Positions 1 through 6,172 of a DNA stretch of 6,702 nt are shown one piece after another. The position numbers and the translations under genes are program-made. Position 1 is the stretch's first letter. Every line of letters starts with the position of its first letter. The notes under the pieces were generated by a model. That model was not told the DNA's origin and did not search any database. It worked only from the letters and a program-made list of their open reading frames with translations. The DNA is taken from assembly GCA_031283835.1 (NCBI GenBank), contig JAITBA010000230.1, positions 1-6,702 on the forward strand, given 5' to 3'. This DNA comes from Oscillospiraceae bacterium (GTDB lineage: Bacteria > Bacillota > Clostridia > Oscillospirales > Acutalibacteraceae).

Positions 1-2873
1 ATGGAATCGAGCCTGCGGCGGGCAATCTCGGTCAGCTCCTTGCCGGGGTGGTAGGTGAGGTAGGCGCTGGCACGGCGGTGGCTGCGGCCCACACGCCCGC
101 GAATCTGGTGCAGTTGTGCCAAACCCATGCGGTCGGCGTCTTCGATGACCAAGGTGTTCACGTTGGGCACATCAATGCCGGTTTCGATGATGGTGGTGCA
201 AACAAGGATATCAATTTCGCCTTCTAGCTGGCGGCGCCAAATGTCGCTAAGCGTTTCTTCGTCCATCTGGCCGTGGGCCACTTCCACATGGGCGCCGGGC
301 AGCTGCTCTTTAATCTGCGCGGCGCGGCGCTCAATGGTTTCCACGCGGTTATGGAGGTAATACACCTGCCCGCTCCGGCGCAATTCCTGCTGCATGGCGT
401 GGGCCAGAATACCCATGTCGTGCTCCAGCACATAGGTCTGCACAGGGTAGCGATCTTGCGGGGCCTCCTCCAGCACGCTCATGTCGCGGATATCACTCAA
501 GGCCATGTTCAGCGTGCGCGGGATGGGCGTGGCCGTGAGCGTGAGCACATCAACAGCGGGGTAGCGCTCTTTGAGCTTTTCTTTTTGTCCCACGCCAAAG
601 CGCTGCTCCTCGTCAACAACAATCAGCCCAAGGTCTTTAAATTCCAGCGCCTTTGAAAGCAGACGGTGGGTACCCACAAGAATATCGATGCTGCCGCGCT
701 TGAGCCGTTGCAAAATCTGCTTGGTGTCGGTGGGGTTCACAAAGCGGCTGAGCATGGCGGTCTCGAGTGGGAACCCCTCGAAGCGCCGCTGGATGGTTTG
801 ATAATGCTGAAAGGCCAGGATGGTGGTGGGCACCAGAATGGCGCACTGCTTGCCCTCGGCAGCGCACTTAAAGGCCGCGCGCAGGGCGACTTCTGTTTTG
901 CCAAAGCCCACGTCGCCGCACAATAGCCGTTCCATGGGCCGAGGCTGTTCCATGTCGCGCTTGATTTCGTCAATACAGCGCAACTGGTCCTGGGTTTCTT
1001 CGAATTCGAAGCGGCGTTCAAAGTCGTTTTGCATGTCAATATCGGGCCCAAAGGCGTGGCCCTTTGTGCGCATGCGCTGGGCGTATAACTGTGTAAGCTC
1101 TTTCGCCAAGTCTTTCAGCCCGGCGGCGGCGCGGCTTTTGGCTTTTTGCCAGTCGCTGCCACCCAGGCGGTTGAGTTTTACTACGCCCTCGTTTTTTGGG
1201 CCAATATATTTTGTCACCTGATCCAGCTGTGTCACGGGCAGGTAGAGCATGTCGCCCTTGTTGTAGCGAATCTGGATATAGTCTTTTTCGGCGCCCCCGG
1301 CGTTCATGGTGGTGATGCCCTCAAAAATGCCCACACCGTGGGCTTTGTGCACCACATAATCGCCGGGCAGCAGCTCGGCCAGGGAGTGGAAGGCATTTTT
1401 GCCGTTGTTTTTGCCCTTGGAGGCTTGCCGTTTGCTGCGGGCCGTCGCCCGCGCGCCGTAGGTGATCAGCGTGGTTTTTTCCAGGGGGTACTCCGCGCCG
1501 GCAGAAAGCGCGCCGGGCAGCGTGACCACCACGCCCTTTGGCAGCGTCGCCGGCGGCACCGGGCAATACAGCGCGACGAAGCCCTCAAGGTTCAGGTCTT
1601 CCGCCAGGGTTTTGGCCGCTTTTTCTGTTCCCGCAAAAATGGCGCAGCTGCAATCTTTGCGGCCCTTCAAGTGGCCCAAGTCGTCGGTGAGCAGATCTAG
1701 CAGGCCGTTCCAGGGGGTCAGCTGCCGGGCGGTGATGCTCACCAGATCGCGCACGGGGGTGTCGAAGCTGCCCCGGGGCAAGTTGTCCATATAGATCACG
1801 CCGCGCCGCGTCGCCGTCTCCAGCAAATCTGGCCAGCGCAGGCTATAACGCTCAAGCCCGGCGCACAGGGTGCCTTCCTCCACGTAGCCCTTGAGATCCT
1901 CCAGCCACAGCTTGTCGCAGCCCGTAGCCCGCTCCCGCAGGTTAAAACTTTCGTTAAAAATCAGCAGCCCTTCCGGCTCCAGGTAGTCTAGCACCGTGCA
2001 TTCTTGCGGATAAATCAGCGGCAGGTAACGGTCGATGGACGCCGGGCGCAGGCCGTCGCGCAGCAGGGCGGCGTCTTTTTGCAGGCTTGCTTTGATTTTT
2101 GTGCTGCCCTTGCCTTTGATCGTATCGTGAAACTCCTCAACAATCTTTAGCAGCTGCGCCGTGCTTTCGGGCGCGATTTCGTTGGCAGGGATAATGCGCA
2201 GTTCCTGCACGGGGCCCGCACGCCGCTGGGTTTCCAAATCGAACACCGCCATGGTGTCGATGGTTTCATCCCAGAATTCCAATCGCACGGGCAGGCTGCT
2301 TTGCGGCGGAAAAATGTCCAATATGCCGCCGCGCTGGGCAAACTGTCCGGGGCCTTCCACTTGGCCGGCCCGCGTATAGCCCGCCCGCAGCAACAGCGCG
2401 GTGAGTGCCTCCACGGGAAATTGCGCGCCGGGTTCCAGGTTCACGCAGCGCGCCGCAAGGGCCTTTGGCGGGAGGGTGCGCTGCATGGCGGCTTCCGCGG
2501 CGCACACAACAATGTCGCAACGCCGTTGTGTCAAAGCGTCCAACGCCGCCAAGCGCGCATGTTCATATTCCCGAGAGCGCACTTCGCTGGGCCGCAGCGC
2601 CAAATCGCGGGCCGGGTAGAGCAGCGCCCGCAGGCCAAAGCTTTGCAAATCGTCGCGCAGCACGGTCGCCTGCATTTCGTCTGGGGCCACGATGATGGCC
2701 CGCCGGGGGTTCCCGCCGGGTTCGGCCAAGCTTTCGCACAGCGCGGCGCAAAGGTGCGCTTTGTGCACCGGAGACAGCCCAAGAACACCCATGGGCAACC
2801 TGTGCCCACGGATGTCTGTGAGTAAGGTATGAAATTCGGCGGATTCCTGCCAAAGCGCAGAAAAACAGGACAT
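1..2873 (-). CDS. mfd: Transcription-repair coupling factor Mfd, C-terminus cut by window edge
   Basis: Mfd is an ATP-driven DNA translocase that removes RNA polymerase stalled at DNA lesions and recruits UvrA for nucleotide excision repair. Translating the minus strand from ATG at 2873 gives 957 uninterrupted codons. In order I see: the UvrB-like N-terminal module (RGGILDIFPP, residues 181-190); the RNA polymerase-interacting region with GDYVVHKAHGVGIF (about 504-517); then the RecG-like helicase with Walker A GDVGFGKT (653-660), VPTT (681-684), GTHRLLS (734-740), DEEQRFG (754-760), TATPIPRTLNMAL (780-792), ETGIDVPN (897-904) and QIRGRVGRSHR (923-933). Family members are about 1150-1180 residues, so roughly 200 residues are missing, including most of the translocation motif and the UvrA-binding autoinhibitory domain 7. 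The start is firm: an in-frame TAG lies 21 bases upstream (2892-2894), with no other ATG, GTG or TTG between. A GAAGGG at 2885-2890 could serve as Shine-Dalgarno with a long spacing of 11 bases. No frameshift or missing key residue seen. Identity is near certain. Confidence 0.97.
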   Translation of the reverse strand, partial: MSCFSALWQESAEFHTLLTDIRGHRLPMGVLGLSPVHKAHLCAALCESLAEPGGNPRRAIIVAPDEMQATVLRDDLQSFGLRALLYPARDLALRPSEVRSREYEHARLAALDALTQRRCDIVVCAAEAAMQRTLPPKALAARCVNLEPGAQFPVEALTALLLRAGYTRAGQVEGPGQFAQRGGILDIFPPQSSLPVRLEFWDETIDTMAVFDLETQRRAGPVQELRIIPANEIAPESTAQLLKIVEEFHDTIKGKGSTKIKASLQKDAALLRDGLRPASIDRYLPLIYPQECTVLDYLEPEGLLIFNESFNLRERATGCDKLWLEDLKGYVEEGTLCAGLERYSLRWPDLLETATRRGVIYMDNLPRGSFDTPVRDLVSITARQLTPWNGLLDLLTDDLGHLKGRKDCSCAIFAGTEKAAKTLAEDLNLEGFVALYCPVPPATLPKGVVVTLPGALSAGAEYPLEKTTLITYGARATARSKRQASKGKNNGKNAFHSLAELLPGDYVVHKAHGVGIFEGITTMNAGGAEKDYIQIRYNKGDMLYLPVTQLDQVTKYIGPKNEGVVKLNRLGGSDWQKAKSRAAAGLKDLAKELTQLYAQRMRTKGHAFGPDIDMQNDFERRFEFEETQDQLRCIDEIKRDMEQPRPMERLLCGDVGFGKTEVALRAAFKCAAEGKQCAILVPTTILAFQHYQTIQRRFEGFPLETAMLSRFVNPTDTKQILQRLKRGSIDILVGTHRLLSKALEFKDLGLIVVDEEQRFGVGQKEKLKERYPAVDVLTLTATPIPRTLNMALSDIRDMSVLEEAPQDRYPVQTYVLEHDMGILAHAMQQELRRSGQVYYLHNRVETIERRAAQIKEQLPGAHVEVAHGQMDEETLSDIWRRQLEGEIDILVCTTIIETGIDVPNVNTLVIEDADRMGLAQLHQIRGRVGRSHRRASAYLTYHPGKELTEIARRRLDS

Positions 2874-2890
2874 TACTATTTTTGCCCTTC

Positions 2891-2919
2891 GCTATAGAAG
2901 TAGGGGGACACACAGTAAA
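2891..2919 (-). promoter_or_regulatory. Candidate weak sigma-A promoter for mfd
   Basis: Read on the minus strand, TTTACT (2919-2914) and TATAGC (2896-2891) are separated by 17 bases. Each matches the consensus at 4 of 6 positions. Initiation would fall near 2885-2883, leaving a leader of only about 10-12 bases and excluding most of the possible Shine-Dalgarno GAAGGG. That makes the call doubtful. mfd may instead be transcribed by readthrough from the NfeD/SPFH unit. Confidence 0.25.
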
Positions 2920-2992
2920 AAGCATGAATGGGGTAGCACGATGAGCCGCACCGGCGGCGCAAGCGAAACGTCGAGTCCGCTACCCATTCACA
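2917..2992 (-). terminator. Long imperfect inverted repeat followed by T-run, candidate terminator
   Basis: On the minus strand the arm GAATGGGTAGC (2989-2979) pairs with GCTACCCCATTC (2937-2926), giving 11 pairs with one bulged C. One more U-A pair and two G-U pairs can extend the stem outward to 2992 and 2923. A C and five T (2922-2917) follow. The 41-base loop contains its own small hairpin (GCCGC, CGGT, GCGGC at 2958-2945). The SPFH stop codon lies inside the first arm. Stem plus T-run resembles an intrinsic terminator, but the large branched loop is unusual. It could instead be an attenuator, an mRNA-stabilising 3' structure or a dispersed palindromic repeat. Confidence 0.45.
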
Positions 2993-3870
2993 GCCTCAAG
3001 AATTCCTTTGGCAAGTCCCGCAATGCCCTGAATCTCGCTGGGGATGATGATTTTGGTGGCCTGGCCGTTGGCGGCGGCCTCGAAGGACTTGAGGGCTTGC
3101 AATGAAAGATAGGCGTTGCCGGGCTGCGCTTCGTTGATGAGTTTGATCGCTACCGCATGGGCGCGCTGCACGCTCAAAATGGCATCGGCTTCGCCCTGCG
3201 CTTCGCGAATGCGGGCCTCGCGCACAGCGTCGGCGCGGAGGATGGCCGCTGTTTTCAGGCCTTCCGCCTCGGTGATTTGGCTTTCTTTTTCCGCTTCGGC
3301 CGCGAGGATTTTCGCGCGTTTTTCGCGCTCGGCCTTCATCTGCTTTTCCATGGCGTTCTTGATATCCGCGGGCGGCTCAATGCTTTTGAGTTCCACGCGG
3401 TTCACTTTGATGCCCCAGGGGTCGGTGGCCACGTCCAGTTCCTGGCGCATGCGGGAGTTGATGGTCTCGCGCGAGGTGAGCGTTTGATCCAGTTCCAGTT
3501 CGCCAATGATATTGCGCAGAATGGTGGCGATGAGGTTTTCGATGGCGTTGAGAGGTTTTTCGATGCCGTAGGCGTAGAGCTTCGGGTCGGTGATCTGATA
3601 AAACACAACGCTGTCAATCATAAAAGTCACGTTGTCTTTGGTGATCACGGGCTTGGGCGGAAAATCCGCCACTTTTTCCTTCATCGAAACCTGCCGGGCC
3701 ACGCGCTCAACCACCGGGATTTTTACGTGCAGGCCTGTTTGCCAGGTTTCTTTGTAGGCACCAAAGCGCTCCACAACATAGGTCATGGATTGCGGCACGA
3801 TTTTGATGTTGAGAATCACGACAACAGCCACGATTATGACAACAACGGACAGAGCGATTAAAATTTCCAT
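2980..3870 (-). CDS. SPFH/stomatin-prohibitin family membrane protein, QmcA-like
   Basis: A 296-residue membrane-anchored SPFH (band 7) protein of the stomatin/QmcA type. These proteins form large oligomeric rings on the inner face of the membrane and are linked to membrane microdomains and protein quality control. Residues 4-20 are one hydrophobic anchor. The SPFH domain covers about 21-178, with typical pieces VVERFGAYKETWQTGLH (32-48), KPVITKDNVT (73-82), RNIIGELELDQTLTSRE (119-135) and WGIKVNRVELKSIEPP (152-167). A charged Ala/Glu/Lys-rich helix, probably coiled coil, runs from about 170 to 235, and the tail ends with IIIPSEIQG (274-282). I chose ATG 3870 because the anchor follows at once and AAAGGGG (3887-3881) sits 10 bases upstream; the longer in-frame extension to 3999 is Arg/His-rich, overlaps nfeD and is unlikely to be translated. 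It follows the NfeD gene by 5 bases, the classic NfeD/SPFH arrangement. Family certain; the QmcA-like subtype is from overall resemblance. Confidence 0.93.
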   Translation of the reverse strand: MEILIALSVVVIIVAVVVILNIKIVPQSMTYVVERFGAYKETWQTGLHVKIPVVERVARQVSMKEKVADFPPKPVITKDNVTFMIDSVVFYQITDPKLYAYGIEKPLNAIENLIATILRNIIGELELDQTLTSRETINSRMRQELDVATDPWGIKVNRVELKSIEPPADIKNAMEKQMKAEREKRAKILAAEAEKESQITEAEGLKTAAILRADAVREARIREAQGEADAILSVQRAHAVAIKLINEAQPGNAYLSLQALKSFEAAANGQATKIIIPSEIQGIAGLAKGILEAVNG

Positions 3871-3875
3871 GAAAA

Positions 3876-4328
3876 TTATTCCCCTTTCTCTTCTGCGGGT
3901 TGCGTGTGGGTAACAATCATTTTTACGCCGCGAATGGCGATTGTGCGCACATTTGTGCCCACCAGAAGGATTTCGTCCTCCTCCGTGCGCGCCGACCAAA
4001 CCTGGCCATCCACTTGAATTTGGCCGGTGCCGTTGATGTTGTTGATTTCCTCAAGCACAACGGCATTTTTGCCCACCATGCGGTCTGCATTGGTGGGTTC
4101 CACTTTTTTTTGCAGGCGCTTCACCAGCGGGCGCGATGCCAGCAGGCTCAACGCGGTGACCCCCACAAACAGCACGATTTGCAGCCATGGTTCGGCCCCA
4201 AAAAAGACCGCCGCGCCGGCCGTCAGCGCACCCAGTGCAAACCAGATGGAAAACAGCTGCATCGATACTGTTTCTAGCGCTATGCTGGCCGCGAACAGAA
4301 TTGCCCAGATAATCCAAACAGATTCCAT
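3876..4328 (-). CDS. NfeD-family short membrane protein with C-terminal OB-fold
   Basis: A 150-residue protein of the short NfeD type (like E. coli YbbJ), the usual partner of SPFH proteins; the OB-fold is thought to work with the neighbouring stomatin-like oligomer at the membrane. Hydrophobic segments lie at about 4-20, 26-44 and 48-66. A basic linker (KRLQKK, 70-75) leads to a beta-rich OB-fold at about 84-139, with the family pattern VGKNAVVLEEINN (85-97), GQIQVDGQVWSAR (102-114) and VGTNVRTIAIRGVKMIV (123-139). There is no N-terminal ClpP-like serine protease domain, so this is the short form. The start at ATG 4328 is well supported by GGAGGTG (4341-4335) seven bases upstream and a strong promoter just beyond. 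Its last codons carry the Shine-Dalgarno site of the SPFH gene, so the two are probably co-transcribed and co-translated. Confidence 0.92.
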   Translation of the reverse strand: MESVWIIWAILFAASIALETVSMQLFSIWFALGALTAGAAVFFGAEPWLQIVLFVGVTALSLLASRPLVKRLQKKVEPTNADRMVGKNAVVLEEINNINGTGQIQVDGQVWSARTEEDEILLVGTNVRTIAIRGVKMIVTHTQPAEEKGE

Positions 4329-4334
4329 GTGCTA

Positions 4335-4341
4335 CACCTCC
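4335..4341 (-). promoter_or_regulatory. Strong Shine-Dalgarno site of the nfeD-like gene
   Basis: GGAGGTG on the minus strand, seven bases before ATG 4328. It fixes the start. Given the promoter at 4376-4348, the predicted transcript would begin at or only a few bases before this site, so the leader would consist of little more than the ribosome binding site. Confidence 0.8.
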
Positions 4342-4347
4342 ATCATC

Positions 4348-4376
4348 ATTATATCACACCTGTGCGGGAAATGCAA
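4348..4376 (-). promoter_or_regulatory. Sigma-A promoter with extended -10 for the nfeD-SPFH unit
   Basis: On the minus strand TTGCAT (4376-4371) and a perfect TATAAT (4353-4348) are separated by 17 bases, and TGA immediately before the -10 box makes an extended -10 element. The predicted start is near 4341. It lies in the 67-base gap between the E1-like gene (ending at 4396) and nfeD (starting at 4328), so NfeD/SPFH can be expressed independently of the upstream genes. I see no convincing terminator in this gap, so readthrough from upstream is also possible. Confidence 0.8.
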
Positions 4377-4395
4377 GTGAAATTCGTTTGCGTTT

Positions 4396-5196
4396 TTATA
4401 TTTCGCACGCGGACACGGGGTAGTGCGCGGGGTGCAGGGTGGTGATGGACGGGGCGTGGCCGCAAACAGGGCAGCTGTGCAGCGCCGCGGGGAGCTTTGT
4501 TTGCTGAAAATCACCCTCCAAAGCATTGAATACCAGCAGTTTGCCGGTGAGCAACTTGCCAATGCCGGTGAAATATTTGATGACCTCAAGGGCTTGCAAG
4601 CAGCCAATAACGCCCACCACCGCGCCGACGACCCCCTGCTTGCAGGTGGCCATGGGGGGCGGAATTTCGCGGAACACGCAGCGGTAGCAGGGTCCGTCGA
4701 CGTCCGGCACCCAGGTCATCAGCTGGCCGCTGAATTTGGTGACGCCTGCGTGGCAAAAGGGCTTTTGCGCCAGCACACACGCATCGTTGATTAAAAATTT
4801 GGCGGCAAAATTGTCGGTGCCATCCAGAATGAAGTCGTATTGCGCAATCAAAGGCAAAATGGTGCCAGGCTGTGCCAACATTTTGTGGGTGCGCACCTGC
4901 ACCCCGGGGTTCAGGTCGGCAAGACGACGGCGGGCGGCATCTGTTTTTTGCTCGCCGAGGGCCTCGCTGCCATAGAGGATCTGCCGCTGCAGATTCGAAA
5001 GCTCCACCGTGTCGCTGTCGCACAGGCCAATGGTACCCACGCCTGCCGCCGCCAGATATGTGGCCGCCGGCGCGCTGAGCCCCCCCGCGCCAATGAGCAG
5101 CACTTTGGCATTTTTTAGCTTTTGCTGCCCGGCTACCCCAATTTCGCGCAGCAGAATCTGCCGAGAATAACGCTCCAACTCGTCATTGCTAAACAT
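4396..5196 (-). CDS. ThiF/MoeB/HesA-family E1-like adenylyltransferase
   Basis: A 266-residue E1-like enzyme. Family members use ATP to adenylate the C-terminal Gly-Gly of a small ubiquitin-like sulfur carrier (ThiS, MoaD or relatives). Seen here: N-terminal helix RYSRQILL (9-16) with the family arginine; nucleotide-binding loop LIGAGGLSAP (34-43); acidic ribose-binding end LCDSDTVELSNLQRQ (58-72); EQKTDAA (82-88); DGTDNFAAKFLINDAC (125-140). Two zinc cysteine pairs are present, C170/C173 (CYRC) and C242/C245 (CPVC). C185 in ATCKQGVVG sits where ThiF and MoeB have their conserved cysteine. No rhodanese domain is fused. ATG 5196 is chosen because homology begins at once; it overlaps the DUF1893 stop by 8 bases (ATGTTTAG). 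The longer in-frame extension to 5322 has no family resemblance and overlaps the upstream gene. Length fits MoeB-like proteins. Whether it serves thiamine, molybdopterin or another sulfur-carrier pathway cannot be told; no thiS or moaD is visible. Confidence 0.93.
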   Translation of the reverse strand: MFSNDELERYSRQILLREIGVAGQQKLKNAKVLLIGAGGLSAPAATYLAAAGVGTIGLCDSDTVELSNLQRQILYGSEALGEQKTDAARRRLADLNPGVQVRTHKMLAQPGTILPLIAQYDFILDGTDNFAAKFLINDACVLAQKPFCHAGVTKFSGQLMTWVPDVDGPCYRCVFREIPPPMATCKQGVVGAVVGVIGCLQALEVIKYFTGIGKLLTGKLLVFNALEGDFQQTKLPAALHSCPVCGHAPSITTLHPAHYPVSACEI

Positions 5197-5614
5197 TGCG
5201 TACCGTCCACTCTTCAAAAATTTTCTGTGCGTCCGCCGGGGAATCAATTTCCAGGGCGCGGGCCTCCATTGGGCACATGCCCTTGCCGTCGCGGCGCACG
5301 ATTTGCGGCACCAGCGTGCCATACGAAAACGCGATGCTTGTACCCTGCAAAAAACCGGCGGCCGCTTGGCTCATCACCTCCGCGTGCAGCGTTTTTATGC
5401 CTGCCAGCGCCCACAGCAGCGCCGCCGCTTTGCCAACAATTTTGTCGTGCACAAAGGCACCGCGCAGCCCTGCCGGGCATTCCCGCAGCCATTGCAGCGG
5501 CGGTGCAACCCCCCGGCCGTCTTTCCAAAAAAGCTGCCCGTCAGCGGTTCGCACCGCGCAGGTGTGGCCGTCTAGGCCGGGGAGGCGTAGGTTGATGGGT
5601 TCAGGGCAGAACAT
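5189..5614 (-). CDS. DUF1893 protein, cytidine-deaminase-like fold (TM1506 family)
   Basis: A 141-residue protein matching what I recall of DUF1893 (Pfam PF08973; the Thermotoga TM1506 structure has a cytidine-deaminase-like fold), whose function is not established. Family hallmarks: DKIVGKAAALL (57-67), the following AEVMS (78-82), LVPQIVRRDG (101-110) and GMCPME (112-117). Unusually suggestive is HAE at 77-79, the tripeptide of zinc deaminases, but the matching Cys-x-x-Cys is absent: only C114 lies in the CPME region, so zinc catalysis is uncertain. No signal peptide or membrane segment; probably cytoplasmic. ATG 5614 has GGAG (5625-5622) seven bases upstream. The start overlaps the end of the ECF-S gene by 14 bases, and the stop overlaps the E1-like gene by 8 bases. 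This close coupling suggests that the three products act in one pathway. Family call good; function unknown. Confidence 0.85.
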   Translation of the reverse strand: MFCPEPINLRLPGLDGHTCAVRTADGQLFWKDGRGVAPPLQWLRECPAGLRGAFVHDKIVGKAAALLWALAGIKTLHAEVMSQAAAGFLQGTSIAFSYGTLVPQIVRRDGKGMCPMEARALEIDSPADAQKIFEEWTVRNV

Positions 5615-6107
5615 GTTTCTTCTCCAGAATTTTGGTGATTAAGGGCAGGAGGAGCAACTGCAACGCCAGGCCGGGCCAACCTGCCAACACAATGGCTAGG
5701 GCTGCCGCCGGCACGGGCACAAGGTGCAAAAGCAACAAACCCGCAAACAACACGCCCCGCCCCACAATTTGCGCTGTTAAGAGGGCGGCCCACGCGGGCA
5801 ATTTTGCGGATTTTTTGCGCATCAACCCGCAAACTGCCGTGACGGCCAGCAACTCCGCCATCACGCAAAAAAGCATGGGCGGCGGTGGCATGCCCGTGAG
5901 CAAAAAGCCCAGCGGCGCCAGCAGCAACGCCATCACAAGCGCAAAAAGGGGTGCCACCAGCAGCGCCGCCGCCAATGCCGCAAAGTGCATCGGCAACAAC
6001 GCCTGCCCCAGCTTTTGGCTGCCGATTTCGTGGAACAGCTGTGGCAGCAACGTGCCAATGGCCAGCAGCAGCGCGGTGAAAGCCAGCGTTTTTGTTTGTT
6101 TTTTCAT
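5601..6107 (-). CDS. ECF-transporter S component (vitamin/cofactor precursor uptake)
   Basis: A very hydrophobic 168-residue integral membrane protein with about six predicted helices (roughly 8-23, 40-56, 57-72, 78-96, 104-126, 134-158). It fits the substrate-binding S component of energy-coupling factor transporters, which borrow a shared EcfA/EcfA'/EcfT module encoded elsewhere. Supporting features: basic N-terminus; an AxxxA pattern in helix 1 (A12, A16), as used by S components to dock on EcfT; GQALLPMH (34-41); LLTGMPPPP (69-77); and GWPGLALQLLLLPL (143-156), all like clostridial S components. The start is ATG 6107; TTG 6110 is the only other in-frame choice because TGA precedes it. The ribosome binding site is weak (AAGAAAG, 6124-6118). 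No ATPase or EcfT gene is in the window, so it would be a group II-type S component. Substrate is unknown; the E1-like neighbour hints at thiamine, molybdopterin or another cofactor, which is inference only. Confidence 0.82.
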   Translation of the reverse strand: MKKQTKTLAFTALLLAIGTLLPQLFHEIGSQKLGQALLPMHFAALAAALLVAPLFALVMALLLAPLGFLLTGMPPPPMLFCVMAELLAVTAVCGLMRKKSAKLPAWAALLTAQIVGRGVLFAGLLLLHLVPVPAAALAIVLAGWPGLALQLLLLPLITKILEKKHVLP

Positions 6108-6172
6108 CAATCATTTCTTTCTTGGGATGCAAAAAGGTGCTAAGACGCAACGCAATCTAACGTGTCGGGCGC
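6108..6172 (-). other. Gap between reductase and ECF-S genes, no signal found
   Basis: Sixty-five bases between the reductase stop codon and the ECF-S start. I see no hairpin with a T-run and no convincing -35/-10 pair. The only candidate signal is the weak AAGAAAG before the ECF-S start. The reductase and the downstream triplet may therefore share a transcript, but the spacing is looser than among the triplet genes. Confidence 0.4.

Noticed and set aside
1146..1700. A 184-codon plus-strand open frame opposite mfd
   Set aside because: Antisense shadow of conserved Mfd sequence; no family resemblance and no promoter or ribosome binding site that I can see.
2301..2825. A 174-codon plus-strand open frame opposite the start of mfd
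   Set aside because: Antisense shadow caused by codon bias; the opposite strand encodes recognisable Mfd N-terminal sequence throughout.
2935..2975. Hammerhead ribozyme-like pieces (GATGAG, a short GC hairpin and CGAAAC) on the plus strand
   Set aside because: The core should be CTGATGA and GAAA should directly follow stem II; here the first bases differ and an extra GCAAGC intervenes.
2929..2986. A tRNA-like look: complementary GGGTAGC and GCTACCC ends about 55 bases apart, with a TCGAGTCC stretch on the plus strand
   Set aside because: Too short, with no anticodon arm and no proper T-stem; the arms are better explained as a simple inverted repeat.
3157..3861. A 234-codon open frame on the plus strand opposite the SPFH gene
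   Set aside because: It is the mirror of a well-supported SPFH gene in GC-rich sequence; the product is His/Phe/Gly-rich with no recognisable domain.
3871..3999. Longer N-terminus for the SPFH protein, starting at 3999
   Set aside because: The 43-residue extension is basic and unlike the family, lies inside the nfeD OB-fold coding region, and the shorter start has a good ribosome binding site.
5197..5322. Longer N-terminus for the E1-like protein, starting at 5322
   Set aside because: The extension overlaps conserved DUF1893 sequence and has no E1 homology; the family's N-terminal helix starts right after ATG 5196.
5572..6150. A 192-codon minus-strand open frame overlapping the ECF-S gene in another frame
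   Set aside because: Low-complexity Ala/Gly-rich translation; the alternative frame gives a typical S component with membrane helices and family motifs.
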